NCBI GenBank assembly: GCA_012517155.1
Contig: JAAYVN010000078.1
Span: 1-64,000, forward strand
Length of the DNA stretch: 64,000 bases
Direction of reading: 5' to 3'
Source of the DNA: Ignavibacteriales bacterium
GTDB taxonomy: Bacteria; Bacteroidota; Ignavibacteria; Ignavibacteriales; Ignavibacteriaceae
Both the position numbers and the translations under genes were made by a program. Position 1 is the first letter of the stretch; each line of letters begins with the position of its first letter. Below, in pieces: positions 7,572-16,942 of the stretch. Under the pieces are notes generated by a model, which worked only from the letters and a program-made list of their open reading frames with translations, was not told the DNA's origin and did not search any database.

Positions 7572-9833
7572 TTATTTATTCACCGCTTCATTTGCCTGCA
7601 CAACTGCAATTGCAGTCATGTTAACAACATCTTCAACCTCGGCTCCTTTTTGAAGGACATGAACAGGCTTATCGAGCCCCATCAGGATAGGACCAATCAC
7701 ATCAGCTCCGCCTATTCGCGCAAGAAGTTTATATGCAATATTTCCCGCTTCAAGATTCGGGAATATTAACACATTTGCTCTTCCCAACAGGAGTGAGAAT
7801 GGATATTGTTTTACGATAATTTCCGGTTCCACAGCCGTGTCAGCCTGCATTTCTCCATCAATAACCAATGAAGGTTCTTTCTGTCTTACTATTTCAACAG
7901 CTTTTCTCACTTTATTGCTCTGCGGATATGGAGCGCTTCCAAAATTGCTGAATGAAAGCATCGCAACCCTTGGTTCTATGTTGAATCTTCTAACTGTTTC
8001 AGCGGATAACAGGGCGATTTCAGCTAACTCCTCTGCGGTCGGGTCGACATTTACTGTTGTGTCTGCAAAGAAATATACATGTTTCTTAACCAATACTATA
8101 TACATTCCCGAAACCCTTTTGACTCCCGGAGCCGTATTAATTGCATGGAGCGCGGGTCTTATTGTATCAGGATACGATGTAGTCATACCTGATATTAATC
8201 CATCAGCATCCCCCATTCTTACCATCATTGAACCGAAGTAATTATTCTGCTTCATCAGATCGTGTGCGGTATGCTTCATAACTCCGCGTCGTTGACGGAT
8301 CTTCCACAATTCATCCGCGTACAATTTAATTTTTTCAGATTCAAGAGGGTTAATGATCGTAAATCCTTCGCTGTTGATGTGATGTTCTTCGATTATCCTC
8401 TCGATCTCTTCTTTGTTTCCCAATAATATGGGTTTTGCAATTTTCTCTTCCACTAAAATCTGACAAGCGCTAAGAATTTTGGGTTGATTCCCTTCAGGGA
8501 AAACAATAATTCTTGGTTTATTCTTTGCCTTGTCTATTGTTTTTCTTACTATTTCTTTCGACAAACCAAGATGTTCGAGCAATTCTTCTTTGTATTTGTC
8601 CCAGTCTTGTATAGGTTTTTTTGCAACCCCGCATTCCATTGCTGCTTTAGCAACAGCGGGGGCTACATAAGTCAGCACTCTTGGATCAAACGGTTTGGGG
8701 ACTATGTATTCTCTTCCAAAAACAATATCCTGCCCTTCATAAGCGCGTTTAACCAAATCGGGTACTTCTTCTCTTGCTAACTTTGCCAGTGCATAAGATG
8801 CAGCAAGCTTCATCTCTTCCGTTATCTGGGTTGCCCTAACATCAAGAGCACCCCTGAAAATAAAGGGGAAGCCGAGTACATTGTTTATTTGATTGGGATA
8901 ATCACTTCTTCCGGTTGCCATAATAATATCTTTACGTGCATCTGTGGCATCTTCGTAAGTTATTTCAGGATTTGGATTGGCCATAGCAAATACGATCGGA
9001 TCATTTGCCATTGATATTATCATATCCTTTGACACGCAATTTCCTGATGATAATCCAACAAAGACATCGGTACCAACCATTGCCTCCTGCAGTGTTCTAG
9101 CTTTTGTATCATTAGCAAAAATCTCTTTGTATTTGTTCATTCCCTCCTTGCGCCCCTTAAATACAACCCCTTTAGTATCGCATATAATAATATTCTCAGT
9201 TTTAACACCAAGTGCAACATAAAGTTTTGCACATGAAATTGCGCTAGCTCCTGCACCATTAAAGACTACCTTAATTTGATCCAGTTTTTTACCAACAACT
9301 TCCACGGCATTTAACAAAGCTGCTCCGCTAATTATAGCTGTACCGTGCTGGTCATCATGAAAAACAGGGATATTCATTGTTCTCTTTAACTCTTCTTCGA
9401 TATAAAAGCATTCGGGCGCCTTTATATCCTCAAGATTGATACCTCCGAAAGTCGGTTCAAGTAATTGAACACACTTAATTACTTCATCAGGATCAAGAGT
9501 ATTTAGCTCAATATCAAAAACATCGACATCAGCAAATCTCTTAAAGAGTACTCCTTTTCCCTCCATAACCGGTTTCCCGGCCGCAGCTCCAATATTTCCC
9601 AGACCTAATACTGCTGTTCCGTTGCTGACTACAGCCACGAGATTACCCTTAGCAGTATATTCATAAACAAGTTCTTCGTTCTGAGCAATTTCAAGGCATG
9701 GTTCGGCTACTCCTGGTGTATAAGCCAGTGATAAATCCCTTGCTGTAATGCAGGGTTTGGTTGATACTACTTCGACCTTTCCCTTCCGTGCACGGCTGTG
9801 GTATTCAAGAGCTTCTTTTTTGGTTGTTTTCAT
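7572..9833 (-). CDS. maeB: NADP-dependent malic enzyme fused to a phosphotransacetylase-like domain
   Basis: Oxidative decarboxylation of malate to pyruvate with NADP+. Residues ~15-400 are the malic enzyme: [43 protein letters not shown] and the nucleotide site [14 protein letters not shown]. Residues ~430-753 match the phosphate acetyl/butyryl-transferase fold ([43 protein letters not shown]). In MaeB enzymes this C-terminal part is thought to be regulatory, sensing acetyl-CoA or acetyl phosphate, rather than catalytic. The length of 753 is usual. The ATG at 9833 has AGGAG six bases upstream. The neighbouring divergent operon carries ackA, so the acetyl phosphate link may be meaningful. Confidence 0.95.
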   Translation of the reverse strand: MKTTKKEALEYHSRARKGKVEVVSTKPCITARDLSLAYTPGVAEPCLEIAQNEELVYEYTAKGNLVAVVSNGTAVLGLGNIGAAAGKPVMEGKGVLFKRFADVDVFDIELNTLDPDEVIKCVQLLEPTFGGINLEDIKAPECFYIEEELKRTMNIPVFHDDQHGTAIISGAALLNAVEVVGKKLDQIKVVFNGAGASAISCAKLYVALGVKTENIIICDTKGVVFKGRKEGMNKYKEIFANDTKARTLQEAMVGTDVFVGLSSGNCVSKDMIISMANDPIVFAMANPNPEITYEDATDARKDIIMATGRSDYPNQINNVLGFPFIFRGALDVRATQITEEMKLAASYALAKLAREEVPDLVKRAYEGQDIVFGREYIVPKPFDPRVLTYVAPAVAKAAMECGVAKKPIQDWDKYKEELLEHLGLSKEIVRKTIDKAKNKPRIIVFPEGNQPKILSACQILVEEKIAKPILLGNKEEIERIIEEHHINSEGFTIINPLESEKIKLYADELWKIRQRRGVMKHTAHDLMKQNNYFGSMMVRMGDADGLISGMTTSYPDTIRPALHAINTAPGVKRVSGMYIVLVKKHVYFFADTTVNVDPTAEELAEIALLSAETVRRFNIEPRVAMLSFSNFGSAPYPQSNKVRKAVEIVRQKEPSLVIDGEMQADTAVEPEIIVKQYPFSLLLGRANVLIFPNLEAGNIAYKLLARIGGADVIGPILMGLDKPVHVLQKGAEVEDVVNMTAIAVVQANEAVNK

Positions 9834-10177
9834 TACTACTCCTTTGATATGTATATTATTATGGTATTATATTTAACTTTAACATAATTTACCGGGAACA
9901 CTTATGTGACCCCTCCAGGAGTTAGAATTGGGTCTTCTAAAATAAACTGAATTTATTTGTATAAATTAGCAAAAAAAGAATTAGTTGCAATGATAAATGT
10001 GCAAAAAGTGATTTTTTTTGCATATTTGAGTTAATAATTTTTTGATTTTGAGAAAACAACCCACTTTCTAATAAATCAAGTGAATTTTATGCGCTTTTAT
10101 TTGGAATAAAATTTGCATAGATAATTAAACTGAAATCATAGTAAATGTTATTAATATGTACATAAAATGGGATAATA
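9834..10177. promoter_or_regulatory. Divergent control region between maeB and the hydroxyacyl-CoA dehydrogenase-ackA pair
   Basis: This 344-bp AT-rich gap must contain both promoters and no gene is seen in it. Two inverted repeats stand out. ACATAA (9892-9897) and TTATGT are separated by 14 bases near maeB. ATGTGCAAAAA (9997-10007) and TTTTTGCATAT (10015-10025) match in 10 of 11 positions. An ATTTGCAT element lies at about 10111-10118, upstream of the plus-strand gene. Confidence 0.5.
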
Positions 10178-11113
10178 ATGCAAAAAGAAAATTTTGATAT
10201 TGAAGAAATAGTTAAACTGTCAAAAATGAATCTCGAAGAGGGAGCTATCAACGCTGTAGCAATTATTGGTGCAGGCGTTATGGGGCAGGGCATAGCTCAA
10301 ACAATTGCTGCTGCCGGTATCGAAGTCCTAATTATCGAGAAGAATGACGAAGCACTTGAAAATGCCAAGGTATCATTAGCGGAGAGTATTGATAGGGAAA
10401 TCAAACGTTGGGCGATGACTGCTTCAGAAAAGAAAGCTATCATGGCACGAATATCATGGACAATCAAGTTCGAAGATGCAAAAAACAGTGATCTTATCAT
10501 TGAGGCTGTAGATGAGGATTTAGAGCTGAAAAAACATATCTTCCGTGAATTGGATAAAATAGCAAAACGTGAAGCTATATTCGTTTCCAATACTTCAACG
10601 CTTAGTCTGTCCAAAATAGCTGAAGTGACTAAACATAAACAGAGAATTATTGGGATGCACTTTCTAAATCCAGTTCCGAAGGTTCCCCTGGTTGAATTGG
10701 TTAAGGCGATAGAAACATCAAATGAAACAGTTGAAACTGTCAGACACTTTGCCCAAAGACTAGGTAAAACGGCAATTGAAGTATATGAGTATCCCGGATT
10801 CGTTACGACTCGAGCAATTGTTCCACTTCTTAACGAGGCGATGTTTATTTACCTTGAAGGAATTGCAACCGCTAAAGATATAGATACAGCGATGAAACTG
10901 GGTTATAATTTCCAACACGGTCCGCTTGAAATGGCTGATATAATGGGACTCGATGAAGTTCTTGCCTGGATGGATTCTCTATGGCAAATTCTTGGTGAAC
11001 CCCGCTATCGCGCATGTCCGATACTTAGAAAATTAGTCAGAGAAAGAAAACTTGGCCGAAAAACCGGAGAAGGCTTTTATCGTTATGATTCCAATGGAAA
11101 AATTATCAATTAA
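10178..11113 (+). CDS. hbd: 3-hydroxyacyl-CoA (3-hydroxybutyryl-CoA type) dehydrogenase
   Basis: NAD(P)-linked oxidation of 3-hydroxyacyl-CoA or the reverse reduction. The Rossmann motif GAGVMGQGIAQ starts at residue 31, behind an unusual ~25-residue N-terminal extension. EAVDEDLELKK, SNTSTLSLSKIA and the catalytic His161 in GMHFLNPVP are present. The C-terminal domain reads PGFVTTRAIVPLLNEAM, where most relatives have PGFVVNR, and ends GRKTGEGFYRY. At 311 residues it is slightly longer than the ~285 of the single-function family. ackA starts 21 bases downstream, so an acyl-CoA to acetate or butyrate-type fermentation step is plausible. The exact substrate is not resolved by sequence. Confidence 0.9.
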   Translation: MQKENFDIEEIVKLSKMNLEEGAINAVAIIGAGVMGQGIAQTIAAAGIEVLIIEKNDEALENAKVSLAESIDREIKRWAMTASEKKAIMARISWTIKFEDAKNSDLIIEAVDEDLELKKHIFRELDKIAKREAIFVSNTSTLSLSKIAEVTKHKQRIIGMHFLNPVPKVPLVELVKAIETSNETVETVRHFAQRLGKTAIEVYEYPGFVTTRAIVPLLNEAMFIYLEGIATAKDIDTAMKLGYNFQHGPLEMADIMGLDEVLAWMDSLWQILGEPRYRACPILRKLVRERKLGRKTGEGFYRYDSNGKIIN

Positions 11114-11134
11114 CAATTAAAATCAGAGAGAAAA

Positions 11135-12337
11135 ATGAAAGTTCTTGTTCTTAATTCCGGAAGTTCATCAATTAAATATCAGTTTTATAATACTGAAACA
11201 AAAGAAGCTCTTGCTAAAGGTTTAGTAGAAAGAATCGGTATGGCAAGCGCCGTTATAACTCATAGCAGGTTTGACGGTGATTCAATAAGGCTTGTTGCCG
11301 AAATCCTTGATCATGGTATGGCAATTGAATATGTTCTTGCAATTCTTCTAAGCAAAAACCATGGAGTTATTTCCGACAAATCAGATATCGAAGCAATTGG
11401 ACACAGAGTGGTGCACGGCGGTGAAACATTCTCCGGTTCTGTTCTAATTACAGAAGAGGTCATTAAAGTCCTTAAGGATAACATTGATTTAGCCCCCTTG
11501 CACAATCCACCTAACATAAAGGGAATTGAATCGGTAACACGTATATTGCCTGATACACCTCAGTGCGGTGTTTTCGATACTTCTTTTCATGTTAAAATGC
11601 CGCCTCATGCTTATCTTTATGGAATCCCCTTTGAACTCTATAAAAAATATAAAATCAGAAGGTACGGCTTCCATGGAACTTCGCATAGATTTGTTTCCTC
11701 GCAAGCTGCAGAAATTATTGGAAAACCCATTACCGAACTCAAAATAATTACAGCTCATCTGGGTAATGGATGCAGTATGGCAGCAGTTGACAGAGGTAAA
11801 TCAATAGATACCACCATGGGATTTACACCTCTAGAGGGATTGATAATGGGAACTCGATCAGGTGACCTCGATCCACAGGTTATACTTTATATAATGGGCA
11901 AGGAAGGCTTATCCCTTTCAGAAGCAGCAACTCTGCTTAATAAACATAGCGGTCTGATTGGAATCTCGGGTGAAAGTAGTGATATGCGGGAAATTATGGC
12001 TGCGGTTGCTGAAGGCAATAAAAGAGCGAAATACGCTTACGATACATTCTGCTATAAAATAAAGAAATATGTTGGTGCATATGCAGCAGCAATGGGTGGT
12101 ATAGATGCCCTTGTATTCACAGGTGGAATCGGCGAGAATGCAACTGAAGTAAGAAGAGATGTTTGCAGCAATCTCGGCTTCCTGGGACTCGAACTGGATG
12201 AAGTCAGAAATAATGAAAAACAAATTACGATCTCCTCTGATCACTCAAAAGTAAAAGTAATGAGAATTCCTACTAATGAAGAACTAGTTATTGCTCTTGA
12301 TACTGCCGAAATTGTGGCAAATATGGAATCAAACTAA
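11135..12337 (+). CDS. ackA: Acetate kinase
   Basis: Makes ATP and acetate from acetyl phosphate, reversibly. The start MKVLVLNSGSSSIKYQF, then GHRVVHGG, FHGTSHRFVS, the ATP site HLGNGCSMAAV, MGFTPLEGLIMGTRSGDLDP and FTGGIGENA are all family signatures. The length of 400 is standard. A GAGAG purine stretch precedes the ATG. A stand-alone phosphotransacetylase gene is not in the window; only the fused domain of the malic enzyme is. The gene shares a likely transcript with the upstream dehydrogenase. Confidence 0.97.
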   Translation: MKVLVLNSGSSSIKYQFYNTETKEALAKGLVERIGMASAVITHSRFDGDSIRLVAEILDHGMAIEYVLAILLSKNHGVISDKSDIEAIGHRVVHGGETFSGSVLITEEVIKVLKDNIDLAPLHNPPNIKGIESVTRILPDTPQCGVFDTSFHVKMPPHAYLYGIPFELYKKYKIRRYGFHGTSHRFVSSQAAEIIGKPITELKIITAHLGNGCSMAAVDRGKSIDTTMGFTPLEGLIMGTRSGDLDPQVILYIMGKEGLSLSEAATLLNKHSGLIGISGESSDMREIMAAVAEGNKRAKYAYDTFCYKIKKYVGAYAAAMGGIDALVFTGGIGENATEVRRDVCSNLGFLGLELDEVRNNEKQITISSDHSKVKVMRIPTNEELVIALDTAEIVANMESN

Positions 12338-12347
12338 AAATTTCAAT

Positions 12348-12372
12348 CCCCTCTGCTTCTCCGGCAGAGGGG
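12348..12372 (+). terminator. Hairpin after ackA, weak terminator candidate
   Basis: A perfect 9-bp stem, CCCCTCTGC (12348-12356) with GCAGAGGGG (12364-12372), starts 10 bases past the ackA stop. The following ACCACGTTC is not T-rich, so it may protect the mRNA end rather than terminate. Confidence 0.5.
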
Positions 12373-12683
12373 ACCACGTTCATTATTTACCATCATGATT
12401 CATTTTCTTTTCCAAATTAATGAAAACATGGAAATCAATAAACAGACGCAAAAGAAATAGAGAATTTCTGACAATATTTAAGATATTGAGAAAATGAACA
12501 CAACTTTTTCAATATTCCAAACGCTCTGCTCTGTAAATCTACTAACACCTGATTCAAATTGAATTAAATTCAAATAATTGTTTACAGGTAATTGTCCAAT
12601 TATATTATACAAATTCCAACTCCGAATTCTTTTTTTTATCCTTAAATTATGCTAATTTTACAATATAATTTTAATAAACAATA
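12373..12683. other. AT-rich intergenic stretch before the small membrane protein gene
   Basis: About 310 bases without a gene that I can support. It includes the 11-base palindrome TTCAAATTGAA, followed by a second TTCAAAT, near 12555-12575. A TAATTTTAC element about 30 bases before the ATG at 12684 resembles the -7 box of Bacteroidota promoters. Confidence 0.4.
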
Positions 12684-13034
12684 ATGCGCAAATCTTATAA
12701 TTATTTAAAAATATTAGCCATTGTTTTTAATATAACAGTTTTCCTGTTTTGGGGGGCTTTTTTTCTTGAGCATTTAATCTCATTCTTCGATGATTCAGGA
12801 AATGTTCCGTTTTATTATTTTCTGATCCCACTTTTTCATTTCATTTTTCTCATTAGTTTGATAATTGCATTAAAATGGAATGTAACCGGTTCAATTCTTA
12901 CTCTGCTTTTTTCATTGCTTTTCTTTTGGCACGCAGCAGGAAAGAATTTCTATCTCTTCTTTTTTCTTTCAAATATAGGTTCTTTTATATTTATTTATAT
13001 TGTACTTTATAAACGTAATATTTTCAACAAATAA
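12684..13034 (+). CDS. Small hydrophobic protein with four membrane segments, unknown function
   Basis: I do not recognise the family. The 116 residues contain about four hydrophobic stretches (roughly 8-30, 43-62, 66-84 and 88-108), rich in Phe and Leu, with short charged ends (MRKSYNYLK and YKRNIFNK), as in small integral inner-membrane proteins. It lies 22 bases before the SDR gene on the same strand and probably shares its transcript. Codon use and base make-up are like the neighbours. A chance frame is possible but the regular helix spacing argues for a real gene. Confidence 0.6.
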   Translation: MRKSYNYLKILAIVFNITVFLFWGAFFLEHLISFFDDSGNVPFYYFLIPLFHFIFLISLIIALKWNVTGSILTLLFSLLFFWHAAGKNFYLFFFLSNIGSFIFIYIVLYKRNIFNK

Positions 13035-13056
13035 CGAATACATATATGGAGTAATT

Positions 13057-13848
13057 ATGGAATTAGGATTGAATAATAAAGTTGTTTTAGTTACCGCTGC
13101 AAGTAAGGGAATAAGTAAAGCAATAGCCCAGGAATTTTCATCTGAGGGAAGTGAAGTTATTATTACTTCAAGAAGTATGGAAAACCTCCACTCTGCCTCA
13201 AAAGAAATTGAACAGATAACCGGAAAAAAAATCCATGCTGTCCGGTGCGACCTTAATAGCAAAGAAGATATTCAGTCTGTTTTCATGTTTTTAATAGAGA
13301 AATTTGGTAAGCTCGATGTACTTATTAATAATTGTGGCGGTCCCAGTGCTGGTTTTTTTGACGAGCTTCCGGATGAGAGTTGGGAATTTGCCTATAAACA
13401 GGTTCTCATGAGTGCCGTCAGGTTTATTAAACTTGCTTTGCCTCAAATGAAATCAAATAATTGGGGTAGGATTATTAACATTACTTCAATTTCCGCGCTT
13501 CAACCTGTAGATAATCTTATCTTGTCCAATACCTTTAGAGCCGGTCTTACTGCATTCAGCAAAACAATTAGTGAACAAGTAGCAAAAATGGGAATAACCG
13601 TAAATAACATTGCCCCCGGATATACACTTACTGATAGAGTAACTGAATTAATAAAAAAACGTTCGGAACAAAATATGATTTCAGAAGAGGAAGTCCTTTC
13701 CAACATGGTTAAAAATATTCCCATGGCTCGTATGGCAACACCTTCAGAAATTGCAGCTTCGGTTGTCTTTCTAGCATCAGAAAGAGCCTCCTACATTACT
13801 GGAATTACTCTACATGCGGATGGGGGATATATAAAAGGATTGTTTTAG
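13057..13848 (+). CDS. SDR-family protein, FabG-like, with altered catalytic residues
   Basis: A 263-residue short-chain dehydrogenase/reductase homologue. The nucleotide-binding TAASKGISKAIAQEF is near the N-terminus, then INNCGGP (for the usual NNAG), and MARMATPSEIAASVVFLASE with GITLHADGG at the end. Where classic members have YxxxK, this one reads SNTFR, so both the proton-donor Tyr and the Lys are replaced. The same change is known in a subgroup of beta-ketoacyl-ACP-reductase-like SDRs with an imperfect tetrad. The ATG at 13057 has GGAG six bases before it; a longer frame from 13000 would overlap the upstream gene and lacks a site. Activity is uncertain. Confidence 0.88.
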   Translation: MELGLNNKVVLVTAASKGISKAIAQEFSSEGSEVIITSRSMENLHSASKEIEQITGKKIHAVRCDLNSKEDIQSVFMFLIEKFGKLDVLINNCGGPSAGFFDELPDESWEFAYKQVLMSAVRFIKLALPQMKSNNWGRIINITSISALQPVDNLILSNTFRAGLTAFSKTISEQVAKMGITVNNIAPGYTLTDRVTELIKKRSEQNMISEEEVLSNMVKNIPMARMATPSEIAASVVFLASERASYITGITLHADGGYIKGLF

Positions 13849-13883
13849 ATATTAATAAAAGAAAACTGGTTTTCATAAAATCT

Positions 13884-14855
13884 ATGAAGAAAAAAAATAT
13901 ACTGATTGTTTTTACCGGCGGTACTTTTTCTATGAAAATTGACGATACAGGAGGTGCGGTTCCCCATTTCTCGGGAAATGACCTTATGCTGTTAATGCCG
14001 GAGATTAGAAAACTTGCCAACATTTCTATATTTGATTTTGGAAAGTATCCTGGTCCACATATGACACCCGAGCTTATGCTTAAACTCTCGCAGAATATTA
14101 AAAATGAATTATCGTCAAATAAATATAATGGTGTTGTTATTACGCACGGGACAGATACGCTTGAGGAAACAGCATATTTCCTGGATCTTACAATTAAAAC
14201 TGATATACCCATAGTACTGACCGGATCTATGAAAAATAGTTCCGATCCCGATTGGGATGGTCCCAGAAATCTTAGCGACTCAATACTTATTTGCCTGAAT
14301 AAAAATAGTTACAACTTGGGTGTACTTGTCTGTTTGAATGGAGAGATTAATGCTGCAAGTGAAGTCACGAAAACTCATACAGACAATATAGAAACCTTTC
14401 ATTCTCTAGACTTCGGGAAATTAGGATTCGTTGAAAAGGGGAGAGTGATATTCAACAGACTCCCCCGAAAACTCGAAGTAATAGAAACCGAAAAGATTGT
14501 TACCAATGTTGATTTGATTAAATGTTATGCGGGGATGGACGACAAGTTCTTCAGGTTTTCAGCAAATAGTGGTATTGCAGGAATGGTCGTCGAAGCTATG
14601 GGAGTTGGGAATGTCCCACCAAAAGCCTTTGATGGGATTAAACATGTAGTTGATAAAGGTATTCCCGTCGTCCTTGTATCCAGATGTCCTGCAGGGGAAA
14701 CCCTTGATATTTATGGTTACCCCGGAGCAGGGAAGTGGCTTCATGCAATAGGAGTTATCTTTTCAGATTACTTGAATGGACAAAAAGCACGTATAAAGCT
14801 AATAGTTGCACTTGGTAAGACTAAGAATCTTAATGAACTTCAGAATTTATTCTAG
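13884..14855 (+). CDS. ansA: L-asparaginase, type I-like (cytoplasmic)
   Basis: Hydrolyses asparagine to aspartate and ammonia. The first catalytic block FTGGTFSM is at residues 10-17 and the second, THGTDTLEETAYFLDL, starts at 87, giving both nucleophile-site threonines. VLTGSMK and SDPDWDGPRNL follow, as does PVVLVSRCPAGET late in the protein. No signal peptide is visible, which fits the low-affinity cytoplasmic form, and the length of 323 fits. The gap to the SDR gene is 35 bases. Its TAG stop shares the CTAG palindrome with the stop of the converging carboxypeptidase gene. Confidence 0.93.
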   Translation: MKKKNILIVFTGGTFSMKIDDTGGAVPHFSGNDLMLLMPEIRKLANISIFDFGKYPGPHMTPELMLKLSQNIKNELSSNKYNGVVITHGTDTLEETAYFLDLTIKTDIPIVLTGSMKNSSDPDWDGPRNLSDSILICLNKNSYNLGVLVCLNGEINAASEVTKTHTDNIETFHSLDFGKLGFVEKGRVIFNRLPRKLEVIETEKIVTNVDLIKCYAGMDDKFFRFSANSGIAGMVVEAMGVGNVPPKAFDGIKHVVDKGIPVVLVSRCPAGETLDIYGYPGAGKWLHAIGVIFSDYLNGQKARIKLIVALGKTKNLNELQNLF

Positions 14856-15907
14856 TCCAAGACTGTTGATTCAAGTAGCTTTAAGGATTGTTCGGTCACA
14901 TTTAATTTTGCTTTTATTCCAAATGGAAGAGTCATCTTGTTTTTTATATGACCAAAAGAAAGTCCATAGACAACCGGAATCTTAAGAGGAAATAACCTGT
15001 CATATAACACTTCTTGAAGCGAAAATGAATTGGTAATCCCTGAATCTTCCCGACCCCCATTGCACTTCCAAAAAACTCCAAGTGCTATCCCGGAACATTT
15101 TTTCAGATCTTTTGCCTGTATTAATTGAGTAAGCATTCGGTCGATTCTGTAGGGTGCTTCTCCGACTTCTTCCAAGAACAATATTTTTCCTGAAAGATCA
15201 ATATCGTATTTAGTACCAATCATCGAGACCACAATTGACAGGTTGCCACCTACAAGTTCTCCGGTTGCTTCTCCGCTGCGGATAATTAAACGCTCATAAT
15301 CTTTATTGGTTGCCGCATCAGATTCGTCAGCACAAAGTAAATATTTAGGAGAATATGGTTTAGTTAAGATATCTAAAAAAATCTCGGAACTATAATCATT
15401 AAAAGTTGAAATCCCTACTGGTCCATGGTAACAAACTAAACCGGTCTGAGAAAAAATCCCATACAAGAGAGCTGTTATATCACTGTAACCGATAATTATT
15501 TTGTGATTTCTCTTAATGATATCATAATCTAATAAATCCAACATTCTTGCAACTCCCCATCCGCCTCTTGTGCAGACTATTGCCTTAATATTTTCATCAG
15601 CAAATGCCCTGTTTACATCATCAGCTCTTTCCTTATCACTTCCATCCAAATATCCCGTTTTATTGAGAACATTATTGCCCGCTACAGTTTTGAATCCAAA
15701 AGACTCAAGTTTTGATTTGGATTCGTCCAGTTCCTCCTTTTCGATGAATCCTGCTGGTGATATCAGGGCTATCGTGTCACCTTGAGTTAGTTTTTTTGGC
15801 TTAATTGAAGGTATCTTGCTAAGCGCAGCCCTGGCTTCCAAATTCTTTGGATAAAAAGAAATCAGTGATGCAGCAGTCGCTGAGGCGATAAATTGTTTAC
15901 GATTCAT
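14852..15907 (-). CDS. LD-carboxypeptidase (peptidase S66, LdcA/MccF family)
   Basis: Family members cleave the terminal D-Ala from tetrapeptide during murein recycling, or inactivate microcin C-like adducts. Seen here are DTIALISPAGFI, CTRGGWGVARML, the nucleophile serine in IGYSDITALL, the glutamate in FLEEVGEAPYRIDRML and the histidine in SFGHIKNKMTLPFG, in the right order for the Ser-Glu-His triad. The N-terminus MNRKQFIASATAASLISF looks like an export signal with a Tat-like start but RK rather than RR, so a periplasmic place is likely. The length of 351 is normal. Its stop codon overlaps the asparaginase stop on the other strand. Function in murein recycling is inferred from family. Confidence 0.9.
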   Translation of the reverse strand: MNRKQFIASATAASLISFYPKNLEARAALSKIPSIKPKKLTQGDTIALISPAGFIEKEELDESKSKLESFGFKTVAGNNVLNKTGYLDGSDKERADDVNRAFADENIKAIVCTRGGWGVARMLDLLDYDIIKRNHKIIIGYSDITALLYGIFSQTGLVCYHGPVGISTFNDYSSEIFLDILTKPYSPKYLLCADESDAATNKDYERLIIRSGEATGELVGGNLSIVVSMIGTKYDIDLSGKILFLEEVGEAPYRIDRMLTQLIQAKDLKKCSGIALGVFWKCNGGREDSGITNSFSLQEVLYDRLFPLKIPVVYGLSFGHIKNKMTLPFGIKAKLNVTEQSLKLLESTVLD

Positions 15908-16009
15908 TTTAACATTAAGTTATTTTATAAATTATATAATCGAATATAATAATTATTTTTGTTTTTTTAGAAGAATTGTGTAAGTTTAATAAACGATTCT
16001 AAGGTAAGT

Positions 16010-16885
16010 ATGAGAACTTTAAAATTACTGTCTTTTTTAACATTATTCATTTTTGTAAATATTTCTTTGGCACAGAACTTAATGGGAAAAGTAAAAAAAA
16101 TATTAACGGAATCAAAAGCTGAAGTTGCAGTCGCATTTTATGACTTCACTACTAATAAATCAATATTGATTAATGAAAATATTGTCTTCCATGCAGCTAG
16201 CACAATGAAAACGCCGGTCATGCTAGAGGTTTTTCGTCAGGCTGAACAGGGATTCTTTTCTTTAGATGACTCAATTGTAATAAAAAATTCCTTTTGCAGT
16301 ATAGTGGATAGTTCCGAATATTCGATGAATATTACGGATGATTCCGATGGGGATTTGTACAAACTTATAGGGAATAAAACCACAATATATGATTTGGTCT
16401 TCAAGATGATTACTGAAAGTAGCAATCTTGCAACTAACCTTTTAATAGATCTGATAAAACCTTCGAATATAATGACAACGCTAAAAAATTATGGAATTAA
16501 TGGTGTGAACGTGTTAAGAGGTGTGGAGGATCAACTCGCATATGAGCAGGGATTAAACAACACAGTTACGGCTTTGGGATTAATGACCATGTACAAAAAA
16601 ATGGCGAAAAAGGAGCTCGTGTCAGAAAACGCATCCAACGAGATGATTAATATTCTGACAAATCAGAAACATCGCTCAATGATTCCGGCATTACTTCCGG
16701 AGGGGACAATTACCGCAACAAAATCCGGCTCTATTACAGGGATTAGACATGATTCCGGTATAATTTTTATGCCCGATGGTAGAAAGTACGTTATGGTATT
16801 TCTTAGTAAAAATGTGGTAGATATTCAGCAGACAAATAATCTTTGCGCAAGAATTGCAAAATTACTAACCACAGGCCAAGAATAA
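16010..16885 (+). CDS. Class A beta-lactamase-like serine hydrolase, exported
   Basis: A signal peptide ends around LAQ at 20-22. The active-site box is S64-T-M-K67, the second box is SSN at 137-139 (SDN in classic enzymes) and the third is KSG at 238-240 (KTG classic). The segment RGVEDQLAYEQGLN lies where the omega loop with its glutamate is expected. This set fits the Beta-lactamase2 group of class A-like enzymes. The length of 291 is right. Whether it breaks beta-lactams or acts on cell wall peptides cannot be told. It stands alone between two minus-strand genes. A TATTTTTG element about 50 bases upstream might be its promoter. Confidence 0.88.
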   Translation: MRTLKLLSFLTLFIFVNISLAQNLMGKVKKILTESKAEVAVAFYDFTTNKSILINENIVFHAASTMKTPVMLEVFRQAEQGFFSLDDSIVIKNSFCSIVDSSEYSMNITDDSDGDLYKLIGNKTTIYDLVFKMITESSNLATNLLIDLIKPSNIMTTLKNYGINGVNVLRGVEDQLAYEQGLNNTVTALGLMTMYKKMAKKELVSENASNEMINILTNQKHRSMIPALLPEGTITATKSGSITGIRHDSGIIFMPDGRKYVMVFLSKNVVDIQQTNNLCARIAKLLTTGQE

Positions 16886-16898
16886 TTAATAATGAATT

Positions 16899-16930
16899 GA
16901 ATTTAATAGTGATAAATACTAATTAAATTC
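16899..16930. terminator. AT-rich hairpin between converging genes
   Basis: GAATTTAATAGT pairs with ACT-A-ATTAAATTC around a 7-base loop, with one bulged A. It sits between the lactamase-like gene and comEC, which converge, and may end both transcripts. Stability is low because it is AT-rich. Confidence 0.35.
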
Positions 16931-16942
16931 TGTTTATTAATC

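Noticed and set aside
9880-9920. A TTATGTTAAA-like half-site (minus strand) resembling the XerD arm of a dif site
   Set aside because: The expected XerC arm is not at 6-bp spacing; only a loosely similar ACATAA/TTATGT dyad with 14-bp spacing is present.
10178-10250. N-terminal extension of the hydroxyacyl-CoA dehydrogenase as a possible start error
   Set aside because: No ATG or GTG with a better ribosome site is seen inside the first 25 codons, so the extended form is kept.
13000-13056. Longer N-terminus for the SDR protein from ATG 13000
   Set aside because: It would overlap the upstream gene by 35 bases; the ATG at 13057 has a good GGAG and matches the family start.
14852-14855. CTAG palindrome shared by the stop codons of the asparaginase and carboxypeptidase genes
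   Set aside because: A neat compact overlap, but such shared stops arise easily by chance between converging genes.
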